The notes beneath the pieces are model-generated. The model did no database searches and had not been told where the DNA came from. It saw only the letters and a list, made by a program, of their open reading frames with translations. A program made the translations under genes and the position numbers. 64,000 bases of DNA from contig NZ_ATUE01000006.1 of NCBI RefSeq assembly GCF_000420045.1, positions 1 through 64,000 on the forward strand, in the 5' to 3' direction. The number at the start of each line of letters is the position of its first letter. Within the stretch, counting starts at the first letter, position 1. This DNA comes from Perlucidibaca piscinae DSM 21586. GTDB taxonomy: Bacteria; Pseudomonadota; Gammaproteobacteria; Pseudomonadales; Moraxellaceae. This document shows, piece after piece, positions 32,569 to 40,532 of this stretch.

Positions 32569-33789
32569 ATGCAGGACTGGTTGCCAGCATTCTTGTCGGG
32601 GCCGCAGGCCGGGCTGCTGCTGAGCCTGCCGCTGGTGGCTGCGCTGGTGGGCTGGTTCACCAACTGGATCGCCATCGAGATGACGTTCCGGCCCCTGCGC
32701 TACATGGGCTGGCGCTTCCTGCACCTGGGCTGGCAGGGCATCGTCCCGGCCAAGGCCGGCAAGATGGCCGGCCTCGTTGTCGATCACGCGCTCACCCGGC
32801 TGACCTCGCTCTCGGAGCTGTTCCGCGAGCTGCAGCCGGAGCTGCTGGCTGCGCACATCAGTGATCACCTCAATCGCGACATGGTGTCGCACATCGACGA
32901 TGTCATGTATCGGCATCATCCGGTGTTCTGGGAGTCGTTGCCCTGGCTGGTCAAGCAGCGCATCCATGCCCGCATCCGGCGTCAGGTACCTGTCGTGGTC
33001 GACGGCATCGTCGACGAGCTGGCAGAAAACATCGAGGACCTGATTGATCTGCGCACCATGGTGGTCAGGCAGCTCAGTGCCAATCCGGCCCTGGTGGTGC
33101 GCGCCTTTCGCGAGGTCGGTGCCAGCGAGCTGCATTTCGTGGTGCGCTCCGGGCTCTGGTTCGGTCTGCTGTTCGGCTGTGTGCAACTGGCGGTCTGGCT
33201 GATCTGGCCCGAGCCCTGGCTGATTCCGATTGCCGGCCTGCTGGTGGGCTGGGTCACCAACTGGCTGGCACTCAACCTGGTGTTCCGTCCGCTGGAGCCC
33301 GTCCGGATCGGGCCGTTCCGTATCCAGGGCCTGTTTCTGCAGCACAAGGCGCAGGTCGCGCAGCGCTTTGCGGCGCTGGTGGCTGACGAGGTATTGACTC
33401 TGGACAATCTGCTGCAGGAAATCATGCAGGGGCCGCAGGCGGATCGCAGCCGTGCCATCATTCGCCGTCACCTCACGCCGGTGCTCGACAACAATCTGGT
33501 CCAGGCCGTGGTGCAGTTCGCGGTCGGGGCCGAGGGACAGGCGCAGCTGCGCCAGCAGGTGCTTGGCCACGTCATGTCCTTGTCACTGCATTCGCTGGCC
33601 GAGCCTCGCTTCCACCATGAGCGCTCGCGTATGATTGAGAATCTGCTGTACCGACGTATGCTTGTCATGAGCAACGCCGATTTCCAGAATGTGCTGCGTC
33701 CTGCCTTCAAGGAAGATGAGTGGATACTGATTGCACTCGGTGCTGCGCTTGGTGGCATGGCCGGTGTGCTGCAAATGCTTTTGGCCTGA
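32569..33789 (+). CDS. DUF445 family membrane protein
   Basis: A protein of about 406 residues. The ATG at 32569 is ten bases after GGAGG; an ATG at 32560 is only one base away and less likely. Repeated transmembrane blocks ALVGWFTNWIAIEMTFRPL and GLLVGWVTNWLALNLVFRPL are the DUF445 (YheB/YjiN-type) hallmark, with helical regions between. Function unknown. A TATACT-like -10 lies at about 32491. Divergent from the SCP2-like gene. Confidence 0.85.
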   Translation: MQDWLPAFLSGPQAGLLLSLPLVAALVGWFTNWIAIEMTFRPLRYMGWRFLHLGWQGIVPAKAGKMAGLVVDHALTRLTSLSELFRELQPELLAAHISDHLNRDMVSHIDDVMYRHHPVFWESLPWLVKQRIHARIRRQVPVVVDGIVDELAENIEDLIDLRTMVVRQLSANPALVVRAFREVGASELHFVVRSGLWFGLLFGCVQLAVWLIWPEPWLIPIAGLLVGWVTNWLALNLVFRPLEPVRIGPFRIQGLFLQHKAQVAQRFAALVADEVLTLDNLLQEIMQGPQADRSRAIIRRHLTPVLDNNLVQAVVQFAVGAEGQAQLRQQVLGHVMSLSLHSLAEPRFHHERSRMIENLLYRRMLVMSNADFQNVLRPAFKEDEWILIALGAALGGMAGVLQMLLA

Positions 33790-33820
33790 GTGCAACAGGC
33801 CCTGTGTAGAGAGAAGACGC

Positions 33821-34228
33821 ATGACCGATGACATCCGCAACGCCCGCAGCCGTTTGAAGATCGCCCCCGCCAAGGATCTGCGCAAGTACACGCAGCAGAT
33901 CTGGCTGGCCGGTCTGGGCGCGTTCTCCCGTGCCGAGGAAGAGGGTGGCAAACTTTTTGACAACCTGGTCAAGGTCGGCGAGGAGCTGGAGAACAAGACG
34001 CGTGACCTGGCGGACAATGCCACCACCGATCTGCGTGACAAGGTCATCGAGAAGGCATCCGACACCCGCGAGAAGGTCGAGCGTGCCATTGATGACCGCC
34101 TGAGCAGCACCCTGACGCGTCTGGGTATTCCCAGCCAGCGCGAGTTCGAGGCCCTGAGCGAGCGCATGGATCGGCTTACCCAGGTCATCGAGCAACTGGC
34201 GCAGCAGCTGGAAAGTCAGCGCAAATAA
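33821..34228 (+). CDS. Phasin family protein
   Basis: A 135-residue phasin-like protein. The start MTDDIRNARSRLK is followed by YTQQIWLAGLGAFSRAEEEG, the recognisable phasin (PhaI/PhaF-type) block. A long amphipathic helical region then runs to the end (ENKTRDLADNATTDLRDK; EFEALSERMDRLTQVIEQ) as a likely coiled coil. Phasins coat polyhydroxyalkanoate granules. No PHA synthase is in the window, so granule association is inferred from the family alone. Confidence 0.83.
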   Translation: MTDDIRNARSRLKIAPAKDLRKYTQQIWLAGLGAFSRAEEEGGKLFDNLVKVGEELENKTRDLADNATTDLRDKVIEKASDTREKVERAIDDRLSSTLTRLGIPSQREFEALSERMDRLTQVIEQLAQQLESQRK

Positions 34229-34239
34229 GCACGGGCACG

Positions 34240-34268
34240 TTGACAGCTGTCGGGCGCCTCTCTATGAT
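34240..34268 (+). promoter_or_regulatory. Strong sigma-70 promoter of tRNA-Gly
   Basis: TTGACA at 34240-34245, 17-base spacer, TATGAT at 34263-34268, then GC-rich CGCGCCC. The -35 is a perfect consensus; the GC-rich discriminator fits stringent control of stable RNA. Confidence 0.85.
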
Positions 34269-34298
34269 TCGCGCCCACGGTGGTGCAAACACGCCGAT

Positions 34299-34374
<76 letters not shown>

Positions 34375-34381
34375 CATTTCG

Positions 34382-34412
34382 AAGCCCTTGATGCCTCACA
34401 GCTCAAGGGCTT
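34382..34412 (+). terminator. Terminator after tRNA-Gly
   Basis: AAGCCCTTGA and TCAAGGGCTT pair with an 11-base loop, followed by TTGTCGTTT. A normal rho-independent terminator just past the tRNA. Confidence 0.7.
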
Positions 34413-34528
34413 TGTCGTTTCTGGCGCCTGAAAATCACGGTTTTCCCGCTATTTTCCGCCTGTCTCGCCCGCGGTCAACCAGCGCTTGTACATGTCGTTT
34501 TCTTGAGATGGGCTTTTAGACTAGCTCT

Positions 34529-34546
34529 GCAACCTGCTCAGGTTGC
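34529..34546. promoter_or_regulatory. Palindrome upstream of the YebE-like gene
   Basis: GCAACCTG-CT-CAGGTTGC is a perfect 8-bp inverted repeat with a two-base spacer, about 50 bases before the start at 34596. It suits a dimeric regulator site. The rest of 34413-34595 is otherwise unremarkable. Confidence 0.35.
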
Positions 34547-34595
34547 ACGATGTCGTTAGCAAGACTTCCAGCCGACATGAATCAGGTGACCTTCA

Positions 34596-35315
34596 ATGAA
34601 TCCCAATGATCTGCTCGAACAGTTTCTGGGCGTGAAATCGTCAGACTCGACGCGTAAAACGCAGGCAAGCAACCCGTCGGCATCAGGCTCCCTCGATCTT
34701 GGCAGCTTCGGTGGCGGGGCGCTGGCAGGCGGCATTCTCGGCTTGCTGCTGGGAAACAAGAAGGCCCGAAAGATGGCCGGCGGTGTTGTCGGCTACGGCG
34801 GCGCCGCCGCTGCCGGTGCCATGGCTTACAAGGCTTACCAGAGCTGGCAGCAGGGCAGAGAGGTGGCTGCGGCGCCGGTGGTGACGGCTGAGGATATCGT
34901 GCAGGTTGACCACACCTTCCAGCCCGCCGCCATGAAAACCCGGAATGGACAACCGTTTCAGCTGGTCATGATCAATGCCATGATCGCAGCCGCAAAAGCG
35001 GATGGCCATGTCGATGCCGCAGAAATGAAGACGATCTTTGACCGGGTTGAAAAAATGTCGCTGGATGCCGAAAGCAAGGCATTCGTGTTTGATGCGTTGA
35101 GCCAGGCAACGGATATCGACGCACTCGTTTCCGCGGTCAATGGTGTCGAGCAGGCTGCAGAGGTCTATCTGGTGTCCAGATTAGCCGTGGACGTGGATCA
35201 TCCTGCCGAGCGCATCTACCTGGATGTGCTGGCGAACAAGCTCAGTCTGCCGCGCGAGCTGGTGACACATCTTGATCATCAAGCCGACCATGCGCGCATT
35301 CAGCTGCGCGGGTGA
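34596..35315 (+). CDS. DUF533 (YebE-like) membrane protein
   Basis: A 239-residue protein. The N-terminal part has the glycine-rich hydrophobic segment GGGALAGGILGLLLGNKKAR and GVVGYGGAAAAGAMAYKAY. The C-terminal DUF533/TerB-like helical domain begins QLVMINAMIAAAKADGHVDA, followed by an aspartate-containing helix (DRVEKMSLDAESKAF). YebE-like proteins respond to envelope stress in enterobacteria, but the mechanism is unknown. It is followed by a DUF4149 gene. Confidence 0.82.
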   Translation: MNPNDLLEQFLGVKSSDSTRKTQASNPSASGSLDLGSFGGGALAGGILGLLLGNKKARKMAGGVVGYGGAAAAGAMAYKAYQSWQQGREVAAAPVVTAEDIVQVDHTFQPAAMKTRNGQPFQLVMINAMIAAAKADGHVDAAEMKTIFDRVEKMSLDAESKAFVFDALSQATDIDALVSAVNGVEQAAEVYLVSRLAVDVDHPAERIYLDVLANKLSLPRELVTHLDHQADHARIQLRG

Positions 35316-35369
35316 TCCGGCAGGCTTGCATGGTTAGACGGCACGCAGTCGGATTCCGGGAGCGGCATC

Positions 35370-35783
35370 ATGTCGACCATCGTTGAGGTTTCTGAAGTCA
35401 TTGCCGTACTGGCTACGGCATTGCTGTTCGGTGGCATGACCCTGTTTGCCGGAGGACTGGCCGCCTTCCTGTTTTCCGTGCTGCCCGTGGCGGAAGCGCG
35501 TCGCCTGATTCGTGCCGCGTTCCCCCCGTTCTACCTGCTGGTGATGGCAACGGCGGCCATTGCGGCGCTCGCTGCCATGCCCCTGTCGAGCATGGCGGCT
35601 GGCCTGTTGCTGACCATTGCCGTGACCACCTGGCCGACGCGCCAATTCCTGATGCCTGCCATCAACCATGCATCCGACACGGGTGCTAGTCAGCGCTTTC
35701 ATCTGCTCCATGGTCTGTCCGTGATCATCACGCTTGGCCATATCGTGGTCAGTGGCTGGGTGTTGGTAACATTCGCCACCTGA
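35370..35783 (+). CDS. DUF4149-like integral membrane protein
   Basis: A 137-residue membrane protein with about four hydrophobic helices (VIAVLATALLFGGMTLFAGG; FPPFYLLVMATAAIAALAAM; AAGLLLTIAVTTW; LHGLSVIITLGHIVVSGWVL). The ending RFHLLHGLSVIITLGHIV with its conserved histidine matches the DUF4149/TMEM205-type fold. Function unknown. The open frame downstream of the stop (35784-35918) is the relic of another gene. Confidence 0.75.
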   Translation: MSTIVEVSEVIAVLATALLFGGMTLFAGGLAAFLFSVLPVAEARRLIRAAFPPFYLLVMATAAIAALAAMPLSSMAAGLLLTIAVTTWPTRQFLMPAINHASDTGASQRFHLLHGLSVIITLGHIVVSGWVLVTFAT

Positions 35784-35918
35784 CATTGGCAGGGGGCATC
35801 GCGATCCCTGCTGTCCTGGTGCGCCTGGCTCAAGCGCGACGCGGCTTACACCGTGCTCAACGTGTTCTGGATATTGGTCGGGGTGGTCGGCATCTGGCGT
35901 GCCCTGCCGGCATCCTGA
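35784..35918 (+). pseudogene. Decayed C-terminal fragment of the small APE-operon membrane protein family
   Basis: After the TGA of the DUF4149 gene (35781-35783), the same frame continues without a start codon and translates to WCAWLKRDAAYTVLNVFWIL followed by VGVVGIWRALPAS. This matches the C-terminus of the 12530-12799 protein (WCAILRRDTAYTTLNAFWIL, VGIVGILRA) over about 30 residues. The N-terminal spans are missing. It is most likely a truncated paralogue left by deletion. Confidence 0.55.
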
Positions 35919-35950
35919 TCAGGCAGCGCTGCTGCCACCGCCTGATCAGG
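35914..35950. terminator. Hairpin from duplicated CCTGATCAGG
   Basis: CCTGATCAGG, itself a palindrome, occurs at 35914-35923 and 35941-35950. The two copies can pair, with CAGCGCTG inside the loop. It separates the plus-strand fragment from the convergent terC gene. No T run, so terminator use is uncertain. Confidence 0.4.
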
Positions 35951-35960
35951 GCGCTCTCGA

Positions 35961-36983
35961 TCATTCCGGACGCGTCTCTTCCTTCTTCGCTGCGAACGGG
36001 TAGGCGCCGGTGGCCTTGCCGCGTGCCGGGATGGCCAGCGACAGCAGCATGGTCACGGCAAGGATGCTGGCGGTCACCGACAGCGACCAGACCACCGGGA
36101 TCTTGTAGATGTCGATCAGCAGCATCTTGGTGCCGATGAACACCAGCACGATGGCCAGGCCGTAGCTGAGCAGGTGGAAGCGCTCGTGCACGCCGGCGAG
36201 CAGGAAGTACATGGCGCGCAGGCCGAGAATCGCGAACACGTTCGAGGTCAGCACGATGAAGGGGTCGGTGGTGATGGCGAAGATGGCTGGTATCGAGTCG
36301 ACCGCGAACACCACATCGACGATGCCGATCAGCAGCACCACCACGGCCAGCGGTGTCAGAACGCGCATGCCCTGGTGCATCGTGAAGAACTTCTCGCCGT
36401 CGAAGTCGGGCGCGATGTGCACCTTGCGGCGCAGCCAGAGCAGGGCGGGGTTGTTGTCGAGATCCGGTTCCTGACCGGCTGCCCACCACATCTTGATGCC
36501 GGTGAACACCAGGAAGGCGCCGAACACGTAGAGGATCCAGTGGAAGGTGGCGATCAGCCAGGCGCCGACGAGGATCATCACCGCACGCAGCACCAGCGCG
36601 CCCAGCACGCCGATCATCAGCACGCGCTTCTGGTACTCCGCCGGCACCGCGAAATAGGTGAACAGCATCAGGAACACGAAGACGTTGTCGACGGCCAGCG
36701 CCTTCTCGATCAGGTAGCCGGTGATGAACTCGATGGCCTTGGTGTCGGCGACGGCCTTGACCGCGGCATCGTCACCGGTGCCGCCCAGCATCCACCACAG
36801 CCAGCCCACGAACACGAAGGACACAGCGACCCAGACCAGGGACCAGATGCCCGCTTCGCGCATGGACACCTTGTGCGCGCCTTGGCGGTTCAGGGCGAAG
36901 AAGTCGAGTATCAGCGCCACGACAACGAAGAGGGCGAAACAGGACCACATCAACGGGGTGCCGATGGTCGTCATGGTGTTCAT
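35961..36983 (-). CDS. TerC family membrane protein (Alx-like)
   Basis: A 340-residue TerC-family protein with about nine spans. Signature blocks: DFFALNRQGAHKVSMREA, IEKALAVDNVFVFLMLFTYF (acidic residues in a membrane helix), VDVVFAVDSIPAIFAITTD and TSNVFAILGLRAMYFLLAG. Relatives export Mn2+ in E. coli (Alx) or are linked to tellurite resistance. No metal-sensing leader (yybP-ykoY type) was recognised in front of it. The esterase gene lies 115 bases upstream on the same strand. Confidence 0.9.
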   Translation of the reverse strand: MNTMTTIGTPLMWSCFALFVVVALILDFFALNRQGAHKVSMREAGIWSLVWVAVSFVFVGWLWWMLGGTGDDAAVKAVADTKAIEFITGYLIEKALAVDNVFVFLMLFTYFAVPAEYQKRVLMIGVLGALVLRAVMILVGAWLIATFHWILYVFGAFLVFTGIKMWWAAGQEPDLDNNPALLWLRRKVHIAPDFDGEKFFTMHQGMRVLTPLAVVVLLIGIVDVVFAVDSIPAIFAITTDPFIVLTSNVFAILGLRAMYFLLAGVHERFHLLSYGLAIVLVFIGTKMLLIDIYKIPVVWSLSVTASILAVTMLLSLAIPARGKATGAYPFAAKKEETRPE

Positions 36984-37097
36984 TCCGGGTGGGTCTCCTG
37001 ATCATTGATCGGTTGGTGGTTGCGCGCAAGTGCCATGCGGCATGGTCAGTGCCGGCAATCAGCACAGCATGGGCTTTCGGAGGACGCGCCTGGTCGG

Positions 37098-37955
37098 TCA
37101 TTCGGCAGATGGCAGGGTCTGCCTTGCGACAGAGGGGGCTGGCGCCGCGAACTGCGACCTGAGGAAGGCGATGGCTTCGTCTGTCACCGCGCCGGGGAAG
37201 AGCGCGGCGGTGATGTGGCCCTTGAGCGGCAGCCAGCGCAGCGTTGCCGGCACCCCGGCCGCGTGCAGCGCCGCCTGCATGCGTTCGGCCTGCGTCGGTT
37301 CGACCAGGCGATCCAGGCGTCCATGATAAAGATAGAAGGGAGCGCTGGCGGAGGTGACCTGGGTCACCGGCGAGGCGTCTGCCCAGCGCGCCGGTTGCGC
37401 CGACAGCGAGTCACCCAGATAGGCGTTGACCATCGCCGAGTCCGGCCACAGACGCAGATCGGCGGGGATGCCGCCGGCGACCACGGCGCGCACCCGTGCC
37501 GCATCGGGATCGTCAGTCGGTCGGGTGCCGAGCAGGGCCGCCAGATGGGCCCCGGCCGAGTAGCCCCAGGCCGCGACGCGCTGTGCATCCAGACCGAGTG
37601 CCGGGCCTTCGCGGGTGAGCCAGCGCAATGCCTGCTGAAGGTCGTCCCGGGGGGCAGGATGCCGGCCCAGTTCACCCAGCCGGTAGCTGGCTGACAGGCA
37701 GGCCATGTCTGCCCTGACCAGCGCCTGACACAGCTGGGTGACGTAACTGTCCTGGCGGCTGCCGCTGCGCCAGCCACCGCCATGCACCATCAGCACCACC
37801 GGATGCGGTCCGGCTCCGGCTGGCCGGTACAGATCGGCCTGCAAGGCCGCAGGCCAGCCCGGCGGCGTGTAGGTGATGTCGCGCAGCACGCGCTCGGCGT
37901 GTGCCGGCAGGCACAGTGACGCAAGCAGCAAGGGCAGGGCATGGCGCATGGGCAT
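37098..37955 (-). CDS. Secreted alpha/beta hydrolase (HSL/esterase-like)
   Basis: A 285-residue esterase. AGGAG lies eight bases before ATG 37955, preferred to 37973. The signal peptide MPMRHALPLLLASLCLPAHA is visible. HSL-type motifs are VMVHGGGW (oxyanion, about 57-62), WGYSAGAHLA with nucleophile Ser133, Asp in YLYHGRLDRLV and His in LPLKGHITAA. It probably cleaves short acyl esters in the periplasm; the exact substrate is unknown. Followed by terC on the same strand. Confidence 0.83.
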   Translation of the reverse strand: MPMRHALPLLLASLCLPAHAERVLRDITYTPPGWPAALQADLYRPAGAGPHPVVLMVHGGGWRSGSRQDSYVTQLCQALVRADMACLSASYRLGELGRHPAPRDDLQQALRWLTREGPALGLDAQRVAAWGYSAGAHLAALLGTRPTDDPDAARVRAVVAGGIPADLRLWPDSAMVNAYLGDSLSAQPARWADASPVTQVTSASAPFYLYHGRLDRLVEPTQAERMQAALHAAGVPATLRWLPLKGHITAALFPGAVTDEAIAFLRSQFAAPAPSVARQTLPSAE

Positions 37956-38124
37956 GGGAAGACTCCTCGTCATGACCTCATCCTAGGGAGGCGGCACGCG
38001 GTCTGTCACGTGGACACGCACCACGCACCTGTCTGGCGTGCGCATGCTTCCGTCTGATCCTCGTCGTCGCGACAGACGGTTCTGCTAAGGTTCCAGCCAG
38101 TCTCGTCGCCACAGGAATCTCGTC

Positions 38125-38964
38125 ATGGACACCACGCTCATCCCTCAGCAGATCGCCGTCGAACGTGCCAAGCTGACGGTCTGGACGGCTGGAAGCGGTC
38201 CGGCCGTGCTGCTGGTGCACGGCTTTCCCGATGATCATTCGGTATGGCGTCATCAGGTGCCGGCGCTGGTGCAGGCCGGCTACCGGGTGGTGGTGCCGGA
38301 CATGCGTGGCTGTGGCGAGTCCTCGATGCCGCGACGCGTGTCGGACTACCGTCTTGCCTATCAGATCGAGGATCTGCAGACCGTGATCACGGCGCTGGGG
38401 CTGGATGAGGTGCATCTGGTCGGACACGACCTGGGGGCGGTGATCGCCTGGCAGTTCGCCATGGCGCATCCGGCCCTGGTGCGCTCCTATGCCGCGCTCT
38501 CGGTGGGGCATCCGCGCGCCTATGCCACTGATGGCATCAAGCAGAAGCTCATGGGCTGGTATGCCGCCGTGTTCCAGGTGCGTGGCCTCGGCGAGCTGCT
38601 GATGAGCGGTCGCGAGTGGGCGCTGGGGCGACGTCTGCTCGGCAATCACCCCGAGGTCGAGCACTGGGCCCGTCGCCTGAAGGCACCGGGGCGCCTGACC
38701 GCCGCCATCAACTTCTACCGCGCCAACATCGGTCCGCTGATGCTGCGCCGCGATTATCCACCGGTCACCATGCCGGTCATGGGGGTCTGGAGTGACGGTG
38801 ATCGCTACCTGACCGAAAGCCAGATGACACGCAGCGAGGCCATGGTCAGTGGCGGATGGCGCTATCATCGCGTCCAGGGCGCCAGCCACTGGCTGCAGCT
38901 GGATCAGCCGGAGCAGGTCAATCGCCTGCTGCTGGATTTCATGGCCGCGCACCCGGTGCGTTGA
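38125..38964 (+). CDS. Epoxide-hydrolase-like alpha/beta hydrolase
   Basis: A 279-residue alpha/beta hydrolase. AGGAA precedes ATG 38125. The nucleophile is Asp102 in LVGHDLGAVIAW rather than Ser, and VHGFPDDHSVWRHQV with an early HG-F-P supports the epoxide hydrolase/haloalkane dehalogenase branch. His is in GASHWLQLDQPEQV. It is followed 15 bases later by a zinc-type dehydrogenase gene, so the two may process the same substrate. CCGTCTG (38050) and CAGACGG (38073) form a small inverted repeat in the upstream gap. Confidence 0.83.
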   Translation: MDTTLIPQQIAVERAKLTVWTAGSGPAVLLVHGFPDDHSVWRHQVPALVQAGYRVVVPDMRGCGESSMPRRVSDYRLAYQIEDLQTVITALGLDEVHLVGHDLGAVIAWQFAMAHPALVRSYAALSVGHPRAYATDGIKQKLMGWYAAVFQVRGLGELLMSGREWALGRRLLGNHPEVEHWARRLKAPGRLTAAINFYRANIGPLMLRRDYPPVTMPVMGVWSDGDRYLTESQMTRSEAMVSGGWRYHRVQGASHWLQLDQPEQVNRLLLDFMAAHPVR

Positions 38965-38979
38965 GCAAGGAGAAAATTG

Positions 38980-40140
38980 ATGAGAGCGGTGGTTTGCCAG
39001 AACGAGCACTTGCAGGTGCGCGAGATCGCGGATCCGGTTCCACAGAAGGGGCAGGTGCTGCTCAAGGTGCTGCGTTGCGGCATCTGCGGTTCCGACCTGC
39101 ACTTGCGGCATCACTGTGACCACATGTCGGCGCTGTCGCTGCGCGTCGGCCTGCCGGGATTTCCCACCAGCAAGGACGCCATCGTCTTCGGTCACGAGTT
39201 CTGCGGCGAGATTCTCGAGCATGGCAAGGGCAGTCGCCGCAAGCTGCCGGTGGGGACGCGCGTCTGTGCCGTGCCCATGCTGCGTCGTGGCCAGGCCATT
39301 GACCTGATCGGCCTGTCGGCCACGTCGCACGGTGCCTATGCCGAGCGGGTGGTGGTCCAGGAGCCGTTGATGGAGGCGATTCCCAACGGCCTCAGCGATG
39401 ACATGGCGGCACTGACCGAGCCCATGGCGGTGGCCCTGCATGCAGTGCGTCGCAGCGAGGTGCGCAAGTCCGACGTGGCCGTGGTCATCGGCTGCGGACC
39501 GGTCGGTCTGGGCGTCATCGCCATGCTCAAGGCACGCGGTGTGCGCACCATCATCGCCAGCGACTTCTCGCCCGGCCGGCGCGCGCTGGCGCAGCAGTGC
39601 GGTGCCACCGTGGTGATCAATCCGGCCGAGTCATCGCCGTTCACCAGCTGGGCCGAGTTCGGCCACATCGGCACCATGGCCGGCCTGCTTGAGCTGGGTG
39701 TGTCGACCCGCGAGAAGCTGGGCATGCTGCCGGTGCCGTGGTGGCATACCTGGCGCGTTGCCGAGAAGGCCGGCCTGGCGCCCAAGCGTCCGGTGATCTT
39801 CGAGTGCGTGGGCGTGCCCGGCGTGTTGCGCCAGCTCATGGACGGCGCGCCGCTGATGTCGCGCATCGTGGTGGTTGGGGTGTGCATGCAGGCTGACACC
39901 ATCGAGCCTGCCATCGGCATCAACAAGGAGATCGAGCTGCGCTTCGTGCTTGGCTACTCGCCGCTGGAATATCGCGACGCGCTGCATCTGCTCGCTGAAG
40001 GCAAGGTCAATGCCGGCTGCCTGATCACCGGCACGGTGGGGCTGGATGGTGTCGAGCAGGCCTTTGCCGCGCTCGGCAATCCCGAGCGTCATGCCAAGAT
40101 CCTGATCGATCCCTCGCGTTCGGGGCTGGCCGTTCTGTAA
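38980..40140 (+). CDS. Zinc-type alcohol dehydrogenase-like oxidoreductase lacking the structural zinc loop
   Basis: A 386-residue medium-chain dehydrogenase. AAGGAG is eight bases before ATG 38980. Catalytic-zinc features are present: RCGICGSDLHLRHHC and FGHEFCGEILEHG. The NAD(P) site is VVIGCGPVGLGVIAMLKARG. The usual structural-zinc loop with four cysteines is absent and replaced by CAVPMLRRGQAIDLIG. It probably oxidises an alcohol or diol, perhaps the product of the hydrolase upstream, but the substrate is unknown. Confidence 0.83.
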   Translation: MRAVVCQNEHLQVREIADPVPQKGQVLLKVLRCGICGSDLHLRHHCDHMSALSLRVGLPGFPTSKDAIVFGHEFCGEILEHGKGSRRKLPVGTRVCAVPMLRRGQAIDLIGLSATSHGAYAERVVVQEPLMEAIPNGLSDDMAALTEPMAVALHAVRRSEVRKSDVAVVIGCGPVGLGVIAMLKARGVRTIIASDFSPGRRALAQQCGATVVINPAESSPFTSWAEFGHIGTMAGLLELGVSTREKLGMLPVPWWHTWRVAEKAGLAPKRPVIFECVGVPGVLRQLMDGAPLMSRIVVVGVCMQADTIEPAIGINKEIELRFVLGYSPLEYRDALHLLAEGKVNAGCLITGTVGLDGVEQAFAALGNPERHAKILIDPSRSGLAVL

Positions 40141-40145
40141 CACGG

Positions 40146-40182
40146 CGCCGCCACCCCGTATCCGTGTGACGGGGTGGCGGCG
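40146..40182 (+). terminator. Hairpin after the dehydrogenase gene
   Basis: CGCCGCCACCCCGT and ACGGGGTGGCGGCG are perfect 14-bp arms with a nine-base loop, six bases past the stop. No clear T run follows. Likely terminator or 3' stabiliser. Confidence 0.6.
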
Positions 40183-40532
40183 ACTGTGTAACCCGTCATG
40201 GCTTCTGTGCATTCCTGCGTAACGACTGTGACGGTTTGTCACCGGATTGTCTGACACCGGGTAACACGCCGTCACAACCTGCCAGCACAAACTGCACTGA
40301 AGCCTTGCTGCCTGCTGCCGTACTGTTCGCAATGAAAACAGGGCTTTAGGATGCTTTCCCATGCCGACAGGGTCGTACGTCTTTCATTACAGCTGCCTGG
40401 CGATCGCGGTCGCGATGATCAGCTTCACCCTGCTGACGGGCTGAGCAGACGCTCGACAGTGAGGCCGCTGCTCGGGTAGCGTCGACGACTTCCTGGCCAC
40501 GCGGTGTGGCCGCCTGACACAGGGGAGTCGAC
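40183..40532 (+). other. Intergenic region with one possible small membrane peptide
   Basis: No gene beyond the small frame at 40361-40444 was found here. The first half is moderately AT-richer than its surroundings and has several GTGAC/GTCAC words (TGTGACGG, TTGTCACCG, CGTCACAAC) that could bind a regulator. The second half contains the GTCGACGAC stretch just before the hydrolase start at 40533. Confidence 0.4.
40361..40444 (+). CDS. Possible 27-residue membrane peptide
   Basis: ATG 40361 follows AGGA by nine bases. The frame gives a short peptide, MPTGSYVFHYSCLAIAVAMI then SFTLLTG, with one hydrophobic helix. Such tiny membrane peptides are often stress regulators, but this one matches nothing I recognise. 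The frame could be chance in GC-rich DNA. Confidence 0.3.
   Translation: MPTGSYVFHYSCLAIAVAMISFTLLTG

Noticed and set aside
36984..37097. Mn-sensing yybP-ykoY riboswitch before terC
   Set aside because: None of the conserved loop sequences of that class could be found in the leader.
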